Source: Pseudomonas sp. Ant30-3 (GTDB lineage: Bacteria > Pseudomonadota > Gammaproteobacteria > Pseudomonadales > Pseudomonadaceae). From it: a stretch of 64,000 nt of DNA. Below the pieces are notes generated by a model. That model had not been told where the DNA came from and did no database searches. It saw only the letters and a list, made by a program, of their open reading frames with translations. Location: NCBI RefSeq assembly GCF_000690905.1, contig NZ_JMCL01000038.1, positions 26,340 through 90,339 of the forward strand. Reading direction: 5' to 3'. This document shows positions 50,333 to 57,241 of the stretch, one piece after another (position 1 is the stretch's first letter; the number at the start of each line of letters is the position of its first letter). The translations under genes and the position numbers were made by a program.

Positions 50333-52480
50333 ATGTCGCTCAGACAACTCTCCATCCAATGGAAAATCACCTTGCTGGCCGGGCTGTGTCTTGCCGGTAT
50401 CGTGACGCTGCTGGTCGGCCTTTCGCTGTATCGCATGGATCACAGCTCCAAAATGGTCAAAGCCTCGAGCACGCAGATGCTGACCGAGTCCGCTCAGGCG
50501 CGGATCGAATCCCAAGGAGAAAATCAGGCGCTGGGGATTCGCCAGCAATTCATGGACGCCTACCAATACGGTCACGGTTTCTCGCGGCAGGTGCTGTTCC
50601 TGCGCGATCAGGCCGAAAAGCGTTTTCTGGATGCCTTCGACCTACGTGAAGACCTGACCCGCCAGGTTCAGGCGGCGCTGCAGGCCAACCCGGAGCTGCT
50701 CGGCCTGTCGCTGGTGTTCGAACCCAATGCGCTGGACGGCAAGGACGAACTGTTCGCCGGTCAGGCAGAGCTCGGCAGTAACGACAAAGGCCGCTTTGCC
50801 CTGTACTGGTCGCAGCCGACCCCAGGCAAGGTGACCTCAATGGCGCTTCCCGAAAGCGACATGGCCGACACCAAAACCGGCCCCAGCGGCGAACCGGCCA
50901 ACGCCTGGTTCACTTGCCCGCGCACCACACTCAAACCCTGCGTGATCGAACCGTACTTCTACGTGATCGACGGCCAGAACGTGCTGATGACCAGCATCGT
51001 TTTCCCGTTGATGGTCAACGGCAAGGTGATCGCTTCGCTGTCGGCGGACATCAACCTCAACAGCCTGCAAGCGATCAGTCAGGCTGCGAGCAAAAAACTC
51101 TATGACGGCCAGACCCACGTCAGCATCATCAGCCCGGCGGGTCTGCTCTCCGCGTACAGCCCGGACGCCAGCAAACTCAGCCAGCGTCTAGACGCTGTGG
51201 ACACCGCCAACGGGGCCGAGCTGATTCGGTTGCTCGCCAGCAGCAACCGCACCGAAAGCCTGCACAGCGATCGTCACTTGAAAGTGCTGGCGCCGTTCGA
51301 GCCGATTCCCGGCGGAAAATCCTGGGGCGTGTTGCTTGATGTGCCGGAGCGCGTGCTGATCGGCCCGGCGGAAGCGTTGGAAAAACAACTCGATGAAAGC
51401 AATACCGCCGGCGCGTTGGTCGAACTCGGCCTGGGCGCACTGGCCGCGCTGATCGGTCTGCTGCTGGTGTGGCTGATGGCGCGCAGCGTGACCAAGCCGA
51501 TTCTGGGTGTGGCGCATATGCTCGAAGACATTGCCAGTGGCGAAGGTGATCTAACCCGGCGCCTGGCCTACGACAAGCAGGACGAACTCGGCCAGTTGGC
51601 CGGCTGGTTCAACCGTTTCCTCGACAAGTTGCAGCCGATCATCGCCGAGGTAAAACGCTCGGTGCAGGACGCACGCAGCACGGCCGACCAATCCTCGGCC
51701 ATTGCGACCCAGACCAGTGCCGGCATGGAACAGCAATACCGTCAGGTGGATCAGGTTGCCACGGCTTCTCACGAAATGAGCGCCACCGCGCAAGACGTCG
51801 CCCGCAGCGCCGCGCAAGCTGCCCAGGCTGCGCGCGATGCCGATCATGCGACCCGTCGCGGTTTGACTGTGATCGACCAGACCACGACCAGCATCGACAA
51901 CCTCGCCGCGGACATGAGTGCGGCGATGGTGCAAGTCGAAGGACTGGCGGCGAACAGCGAGAAAATTGGCTCGGTGCTGGAAGTGATCCGCGCGATCGCC
52001 GAACAGACCAACCTGCTGGCGCTCAACGCCGCCATCGAAGCGGCCCGGGCCGGTGAGGCCGGTCGTGGTTTTGCCGTGGTGGCCGATGAAGTGCGCAATC
52101 TGGCGCGACGGACCCAGGAGTCTGTCGAGGAAACCCGCCTGGTGATCGAGCAATTGCAGGCAGGCACACAGGATGTGGTCGGCTCGATGAACAACAGCCA
52201 TCGCCAGGCGCAGGGCAGTGTCGAGCAAGTCGGTCAGGCAGTGACGGCGTTGAGGCAGATTGGTGATGCGGTGACGGTGATCAGCGACATGAACCTGCAG
52301 ATTGCCAGCGCGGCGGAAGAGCAGAGCGCGGTGGCGGAAGAGATCAACAACAACGTCGCGACCATTCGCGATGTGACTGAATCGCTGTCGGGGCAGGCGA
52401 ACGAATCGGCGCGGGTGAGCCAGTCGCTGAACCGGCTGGCGAATCAACAGCAGGGGTTGATGGATCAGTTTCGGGTTTGA
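50333..52480 (+). CDS. Methyl-accepting chemotaxis protein, double-Cache sensor (TlpQ-like)
   Basis: 715 residues. TM1 (about 12-33), a large periplasmic dCache_1 sensor (about 35-355) with the FALYWSQP and [21 protein letters not shown] segments, TM2 (about 362-382), HAMP ([29 protein letters not shown]), then a long signalling coil with the tip [21 protein letters not shown]. Size, domain plan and position next to the NhaC-type gene fit P. aeruginosa PA2654 (TlpQ), which senses histamine and polyamines. Ligand by synteny only. Confidence 0.9.
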   Translation: MSLRQLSIQWKITLLAGLCLAGIVTLLVGLSLYRMDHSSKMVKASSTQMLTESAQARIESQGENQALGIRQQFMDAYQYGHGFSRQVLFLRDQAEKRFLDAFDLREDLTRQVQAALQANPELLGLSLVFEPNALDGKDELFAGQAELGSNDKGRFALYWSQPTPGKVTSMALPESDMADTKTGPSGEPANAWFTCPRTTLKPCVIEPYFYVIDGQNVLMTSIVFPLMVNGKVIASLSADINLNSLQAISQAASKKLYDGQTHVSIISPAGLLSAYSPDASKLSQRLDAVDTANGAELIRLLASSNRTESLHSDRHLKVLAPFEPIPGGKSWGVLLDVPERVLIGPAEALEKQLDESNTAGALVELGLGALAALIGLLLVWLMARSVTKPILGVAHMLEDIASGEGDLTRRLAYDKQDELGQLAGWFNRFLDKLQPIIAEVKRSVQDARSTADQSSAIATQTSAGMEQQYRQVDQVATASHEMSATAQDVARSAAQAAQAARDADHATRRGLTVIDQTTTSIDNLAADMSAAMVQVEGLAANSEKIGSVLEVIRAIAEQTNLLALNAAIEAARAGEAGRGFAVVADEVRNLARRTQESVEETRLVIEQLQAGTQDVVGSMNNSHRQAQGSVEQVGQAVTALRQIGDAVTVISDMNLQIASAAEEQSAVAEEINNNVATIRDVTESLSGQANESARVSQSLNRLANQQQGLMDQFRV

Positions 52481-52510
52481 TCCGACGACCATCAGCTGAC
52501 AATCCCGCCC

Positions 52511-52578
52511 TTGTAGGAGCCTGGCTTGCCAGCGATGGCGATTCGGAAAACGCCATCGCCAGCAAGCCGGCTCCTACG
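52511..52578. repeat. Inverted REP pair
   Basis: TTGTAGGAGCCTGGCTTGCCAGCGATGGCG and CGCCATCGCCAGCAAGCCGGCTCCTAC face each other with a very short spacer, between convergent genes. Confidence 0.93.
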
Positions 52579-52639
52579 ATAGGGGGGCGTTTGCGGGTTT
52601 GCCAATTTGCATCACGCAGAAGAAGACGACGGCGTGGGA

Positions 52640-53953
52640 TCAACGTTTAGGCAGTTCGATAAGCGCTTTCAACCCGCCCCACTCGCTCCCTTCCAACCGC
52701 ATCACCCCGCCCCACGTATCGACGATGTCGCGCACGATGCCCAGTCCCAATCCGTGTCCATCGGTCTGTTCATCCAGCCGTGTGCCGCGGTTCAGTACCT
52801 GATCGCGCTGTGCCTCGGGGATGCCCGGGCCGTCATCTTCCACACTCAGTTGAAAGCTTGCGACCGTCTCGACCACACTGAGTCGCACTTCGGCATCCGC
52901 CCATTTGCAGGCGTTATCCAGCAGGTTGCCGAGCAACTCCAGCAAATCCTCACGATCCCAAGGCAGCGACAACCCGGCCGGGGCGCGATAGCTCAACTGC
53001 AGATGGTCGCCATGAATCATGTTCAACGTCGCGAGCAACCCCGGCAATTCCGCGTCGCAATCAAACAACGCCCCTGGCAACGCATCGCCAGACAAGCGCG
53101 CCCGATTGAGCTCGCGGCTGAGGCGCTGCTGGACCTGTTCCAGCTGGTCTTTGAAGATTTTGCGCAGCTCGGGATGGGCATCCAGTTTTTCGCTCGACGC
53201 CAGGCTCAATAACACCGCCAGCGGTGTTTTCAATGCATGGCCGAGATTGCCCAAGGCATTGCGCGAGCGCTTGAGGCTGTCTTCGGTATGGGCCAGCAGA
53301 TGGTTGATCTGTGCCACCAGCGGCTCCAGTTCCACCGGCACTTGATCGTCGAGCTGTGAGCGCTGGCCCTGCTGCAATTGAGCGATCTGTTCGCGGGCCT
53401 TTTCCAGCGGCCGCAACGCACGCCGCACGGTGATCCGCTGCAACAGCAGAATCAGCAGCAACCCCGCCAGGCCCAGGCCCAGACCGATCTGTTGCATGCG
53501 CTGAAAACTCTCGCGCACCGGCGTGTAATCCTGCGCCACGCTGATCGAAATCGACTGGCCGAGACGTCGGTAGTCTGAACGCAACACCAGTAATTGCTGG
53601 CCTTCCGGGCCTAATTGCAGATTGCTGTGCAGGCCGGGATGGTCGAGGCGCGGCAGTTCCTGATCCCACAGCGAGCGGGATCGCCAGTGGCTGTCAGCAA
53701 AATCGATACGGAAATAGTGCCCGGAAAACGGTCGTTGATACGCCGGCGACAAATGCCGTTCATCCAGCTGCAAACCCTGCGGTCCGCGCACCAGCGCCAC
53801 CAGCAGACTTTCACTGTCGTTGCGCAGCCCGGCTTCGAGGTAGCGCTGCAAGCCCATTTCGAATAGCCACAGACTGGTCTGCGCGAGCACCAGGCCGACG
53901 ATCACCATCACGCTGATCAGGCCCAGGCTCAAGCGGCGCTGGATCGATCTCAC
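52640..53953 (-). CDS. Sensor histidine kinase of a two-component system
   Basis: 437 residues. TM1 (11-31), a periplasmic loop of about 120 residues, TM2 (155-174), HAMP, then the phosphorylated His239 in [15 protein letters not shown] box [11 protein letters not shown]1 DDGPGIP and G2 GHGLGLGI. All ATPase boxes are intact. The kinase start overlaps the regulator stop by 4 nt. The layout is PhoQ/QseC-like. The upstream PepSY proteins suggest a system that itself responds to, or controls, PepSY proteins; the signal is unknown. Confidence 0.94.
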   Translation of the reverse strand: MRSIQRRLSLGLISVMVIVGLVLAQTSLWLFEMGLQRYLEAGLRNDSESLLVALVRGPQGLQLDERHLSPAYQRPFSGHYFRIDFADSHWRSRSLWDQELPRLDHPGLHSNLQLGPEGQQLLVLRSDYRRLGQSISISVAQDYTPVRESFQRMQQIGLGLGLAGLLLILLLQRITVRRALRPLEKAREQIAQLQQGQRSQLDDQVPVELEPLVAQINHLLAHTEDSLKRSRNALGNLGHALKTPLAVLLSLASSEKLDAHPELRKIFKDQLEQVQQRLSRELNRARLSGDALPGALFDCDAELPGLLATLNMIHGDHLQLSYRAPAGLSLPWDREDLLELLGNLLDNACKWADAEVRLSVVETVASFQLSVEDDGPGIPEAQRDQVLNRGTRLDEQTDGHGLGLGIVRDIVDTWGGVMRLEGSEWGGLKALIELPKR

Positions 53954-54618
53954 TGCGCTTGCCCGCCGAACAGGTAACCCTGACCGCGACGGGTTTCGAT
54001 CACGCTGCGCCCAAGCTTGCGCCGCAAGTGGTTGACGTGGACTTCCAGCACGTTGGAATCGCGCTCGGTTTCGCCGTCATACAGGTGCTCGGCGAGGTGG
54101 CTTTTCGAGAGGATCTGTTCCGGGTGCAGCATGAAATAGCGCAGCAAACGAAACTCCGCAGCGGTGAGCTGGATGTCAGCGCCGTCACGCGAAACGCACT
54201 GCCGCCCTTCATCCAGGTGCAACCCGGCCGATTGCAGCGTCGGCTGATTGACCTTGCCGTGGGAGCGGCGCAACAGCGCCTGGATGCGCAAATGCAGCTC
54301 TTCGGGATGGAATGGTTTGGTCAGGTAATCATCGGCACCGGCCTTGAGCCCTTCGATGCGCTCGGCCCACGAGCCGCGCGCCGTGAGGATCAGCACCGGG
54401 GTCGCCAACCCCCCAGCCCGCCACTGCGCCAACACATCAAGCCCCGGCACACCAGGCAGGCCTAGGTCGAGAATGATCAAGTCGTAGGGCTCGCTGCTGC
54501 CCTGATACACCGCGTCGCGACCGTCGGCCAGCCAATCGACCGCGTAACCCTGGCGGTTGAGGCCGGCGATCAGTTCGTCGGCCATGGGCACGTGGTCTTC
54601 CACCAGAAGCAAACGCAT
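53950..54618 (-). CDS. OmpR-family response regulator
   Basis: 222 residues. Receiver with phospho-acceptor Asp51 (LILDLGLPG), Lys101 (DYLTKPF) and the acidic pocket (VED), then a winged-helix DNA-binding domain ([21 protein letters not shown] ... RGQGYLF). It overlaps its kinase gene by 4 nt and follows the PepSY gene with a gap of 3 nt, so all four genes form one operon. Confidence 0.95.
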   Translation of the reverse strand: MRLLLVEDHVPMADELIAGLNRQGYAVDWLADGRDAVYQGSSEPYDLIILDLGLPGVPGLDVLAQWRAGGLATPVLILTARGSWAERIEGLKAGADDYLTKPFHPEELHLRIQALLRRSHGKVNQPTLQSAGLHLDEGRQCVSRDGADIQLTAAEFRLLRYFMLHPEQILSKSHLAEHLYDGETERDSNVLEVHVNHLRRKLGRSVIETRRGQGYLFGGQAQ

Positions 54619-54621
54619 CGG

Positions 54622-54942
54622 TCAATCTTCCTTGTCTTGCAATAGCAGGCCATTGGTTGCATCGAGGTCCAGCTCACGGACCACACCTTCGAGGGTCAGC
54701 AATTCGACTTCGTAAATGTAGACGTCGTGTTTTTCTTCAAGCTCGGCTTCGAGCAGTTTCGACCCGGGATAGCGGTCCAGCGCCTGCTTCAGCAATTGCT
54801 CGAGCGGCATGATCACACCTTGCTGGCGCAGGCGCAGGGCTTCGTCCTGGTCGAGGTCGCGTGCCATGGCCAATGAGCAAAACGCCAGGAGCGCCAGGGC
54901 CAATCGGCTGCTGACGCGCCATTTCGAGGAAAACACCTTCAT
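54622..54942 (-). CDS. PepSY domain-containing exported protein
   Basis: 106 residues from the ATG at 54942, with a signal peptide (SRLALALLAFCSLAMA) and a single PepSY domain (DEALRLRQQGVIMPLEQLLKQALDRYPGSKLLEAELEEK ... YIYEVELLTLEG). Periplasmic proteins of this sort may inhibit proteases or serve as sensors. It overlaps the upstream PepSY gene by one base and is a paralogue of it. Confidence 0.93.
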   Translation of the reverse strand: MKVFSSKWRVSSRLALALLAFCSLAMARDLDQDEALRLRQQGVIMPLEQLLKQALDRYPGSKLLEAELEEKHDVYIYEVELLTLEGVVRELDLDATNGLLLQDKED

Positions 54943-55250
54943 TACGTATCCTGATGATCCTTGAGCACCGTACCGCTCACCGCATCCAGTTCCAGGTCCC
55001 AATTGAGACCTTGCGGATCGCGCAGTTCCACCTGATAGATGTACTTGCCGTACTCTTCTTCCAGCTCGGTTTCGGTGATGGTCGAACCCGGATGCTTGGC
55101 GATGGCGGTAGCGTTGAGCTTTTCGAAAGACACAATGGTACCAGCGTCCCGCAGTCTCAGGGCTTCGTCCGGACCGAGGTCGCGAGCTTGAGCGATGCTG
55201 GCCGTCATGGCGATCAGGGAGGCGGTGAACAGGGCAGTCAGGGTTTTCAT
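54942..55250 (-). CDS. PepSY domain-containing exported protein
   Basis: 102 residues. Signal peptide MKTLTALFTASLIAMTASIAQA, then a PepSY domain (DEALRLRDAGTIVSFEKLNATAIAKHPGS ... YIYQVELRDPQG). Its TAA shares a base with the next ATG (TAATG). It is the first gene of the PepSY-PepSY-regulator-kinase operon, so the regulator likely acts on its promoter. Confidence 0.93.
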   Translation of the reverse strand: MKTLTALFTASLIAMTASIAQARDLGPDEALRLRDAGTIVSFEKLNATAIAKHPGSTITETELEEEYGKYIYQVELRDPQGLNWDLELDAVSGTVLKDHQDT

Positions 55251-55347
55251 GGGTGTCTCCGTATTTTTTATGTGTTGCGTACGGCGGCTACCTTAGTCAG
55301 TCGAACTTAATTGAAGCTGAATTGCCATCATGGTCGCACCGCCCCAC

Positions 55348-55421
55348 GCGTAGGAGCCGGCTTGCTGGCGATGGCGGCGTCTGCATCGCTATCGCGATCG
55401 CCAGCAAGCCGGCTCCTACAG
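55348..55421. repeat. Inverted REP pair upstream of the patatin-like gene
   Basis: GTAGGAGCCGGCTTGCTGGCGATGGC and ATCGCCAGCAAGCCGGCTCCTAC face each other, between divergent genes. Confidence 0.93.
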
Positions 55422-55492
55422 GGCGGGGTTCGGTCATCACCTTTTGTGGTGCTCTGTATATAATCCCCCGCTCGCCAGACACCGAGGCCGGT

Positions 55493-56572
55493 ATGACCGC
55501 CATCCATATCAAATTCCCTTCCTTGACGCTCAAGGCCGGCCCCCGGGCCTTTGCGCGTATCCGTGAAAACGGCTTGAGCGCCGCCGACGTTGGCACGCTG
55601 CCCGGTGCCGCCGGTGGGCCCAAGGCATTGGGGATTCAAGGTCTGGACCTGGCGCTGTTTGGCGAATGGCTGCCCGCCGCGCCGCGCGAGCGTTCGCTGA
55701 TCGGTGCCTCGGTCGGCTCCTGGCGCTTCGCCAGCGCCTGCCTGCCGGATGCCGCCGAAGGGATTCGCCGCCTCGGGCATTTATACACCGAGCAGCATTT
55801 CAACAAAGGCGTGACCATGGCGCAGATCAGCCAGAGCTCGCAGCGCATGCTCGATGAGCTGCTCGACGGTCGCGATGCAGCGATTCTGGACAATCCGCAT
55901 TATCGCTTGAACATCATGGTCGTCAGAAGCCACGGCCTGCTGGCGGACGACCACCGTGGGCGGCTGGGCCTCGGCTTGTCATCGGTGATCGCCGACAATT
56001 TGCGGAGTCGCGCGCGGCTTTCGAAGCATTTCGAACGGCTGATCATCCACGATCCGCGCCTGGCGCCACCGCTGGATGCGCTCAACGATTTCCCCTCGCG
56101 TTTCGTCGCACTCAACGCCGGCAATTTGCGTCAGGCGCTGCTCGCTTCGGGTTCGATCCCGATGGTGATGCAAGGCGTCAGTGATTTGCCGGGGGCCGGC
56201 GCGGGGATGTTCCGGGATGGCGGCCTGCTCGACTATCACCTCGACCTGCCCTACAGCGGCACCGACGTGGTGCTTTATCCGCACTTCACCGACCGGGTGA
56301 TTCCCGGCTGGTTCGACAAAACCTTGCCCTGGCGCCGCGCCTGCCCTGCGCGCCTGCAGGATGTCTTGCTGCTGGCGCCGTCGAAGGAATACCTGGCGCG
56401 CCTGCCCTACGGCAAACTGCCGGACCGCAACGACTTCAAGCGCTTCATGGGCGATGCTGCGGGCCGGCAAAAATACTGGCGCGCGGCGATGGACGAGAGT
56501 CGCCGGCTGGGTGACGAGTTTCTCGAACTCGCCGCCTCGGGCGGTTTGGGCGAGCGCTTATTGACCCTTTAG
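55493..56572 (+). CDS. Patatin-like phospholipase family protein
   Basis: 359 residues. Patatin fold marks: glycine-rich oxyanion loop GAAGGPKALGI (38-48), nucleophile Ser73 in GASVGSW, and the Asp of the dyad in MFRDGGLLDYHLDLPY. It probably hydrolyses lipid acyl groups in the cytosol. Substrate unknown, and no signal peptide is seen. The start at 55493 (MTAIHIKFPSLTLKAG) is preferred because the frame back to 55253 runs through a REP pair. Confidence 0.85.
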   Translation: MTAIHIKFPSLTLKAGPRAFARIRENGLSAADVGTLPGAAGGPKALGIQGLDLALFGEWLPAAPRERSLIGASVGSWRFASACLPDAAEGIRRLGHLYTEQHFNKGVTMAQISQSSQRMLDELLDGRDAAILDNPHYRLNIMVVRSHGLLADDHRGRLGLGLSSVIADNLRSRARLSKHFERLIIHDPRLAPPLDALNDFPSRFVALNAGNLRQALLASGSIPMVMQGVSDLPGAGAGMFRDGGLLDYHLDLPYSGTDVVLYPHFTDRVIPGWFDKTLPWRRACPARLQDVLLLAPSKEYLARLPYGKLPDRNDFKRFMGDAAGRQKYWRAAMDESRRLGDEFLELAASGGLGERLLTL

Positions 56573-56666
56573 TCAGTGTTTTCCCGCAAGCCCAAACGCA
56601 AGCTGTTAAACTCGCCGCCTGCCCATATCGCCGCGGCGATCGCCACCTGACAGAGCTGAAAACACT

Positions 56667-57023
56667 GTGGAAATCTTCAAAGAATTTACCTTCGAATCCG
56701 CCCACCGCCTGCCCCATGTCCCGGACGGCCACAAGTGCGGTCGCCTGCACGGTCACTCGTTCAAAGTGGCCATTCACCTGAGCGGCGACCTCGATCCGCA
56801 CACGGGCTGGATTCGTGATTTCTCCGAGATCAAGGCCATCTTCAAACCGCTGTACGAGCGTCTGGACCACAACTATCTGAATGACATTCCTGGCCTGGAG
56901 AATCCGACCAGTGAAGTGTTGGCCAAGTGGATCTGGGGTGAGCTGAAGCCGCTGTTGCCGGAGCTTAGTGCGATTCGGATTCATGAAACTTGTACCAGCG
57001 GATGTATTTATCGCGGGGAGTGA
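56667..57023 (+). CDS. queD: 6-carboxy-5,6,7,8-tetrahydropterin synthase QueD
   Basis: 118 residues from a GTG start. Zinc ligands are His13 (SAHRL), His28 and His30 (GRLHGHS), and the catalytic Cys24 lies in [10 protein letters not shown]. It makes 6-carboxytetrahydropterin from dihydroneopterin triphosphate, the second step of queuosine synthesis. The nearby 57024-57241 shows no gene. Confidence 0.95.
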   Translation: MEIFKEFTFESAHRLPHVPDGHKCGRLHGHSFKVAIHLSGDLDPHTGWIRDFSEIKAIFKPLYERLDHNYLNDIPGLENPTSEVLAKWIWGELKPLLPELSAIRIHETCTSGCIYRGE

Positions 57024-57241
57024 AATATGAGCTGGAAACCACCGATTGCGTGGTTTTTAGAGCTCGATAGGCATTGGTCCCGAACTTGCACTACTTCTGG
57101 CTGAACGATCTTTTGATACGTAGGCTGATAATGCATGAAGTCGTCCTTGCCGCACTACAGCCTTCAATCTCGCAATTCAGCTAGGACGCGAAGGTTGTTT
57201 TTGCGTGCTTGGGCAGACTACTGTTATGCCCTTATCTTTCA
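57024..57241. other. Intergenic DNA downstream of queD and of the TccC-like gene
   Basis: 218 nt without a recognisable gene, REP or hairpin terminator, lying between convergent queD and the zinc-finger toxin gene. It may hold remnants from acquisition of the toxin cassette, but nothing can be identified. Confidence 0.5.
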
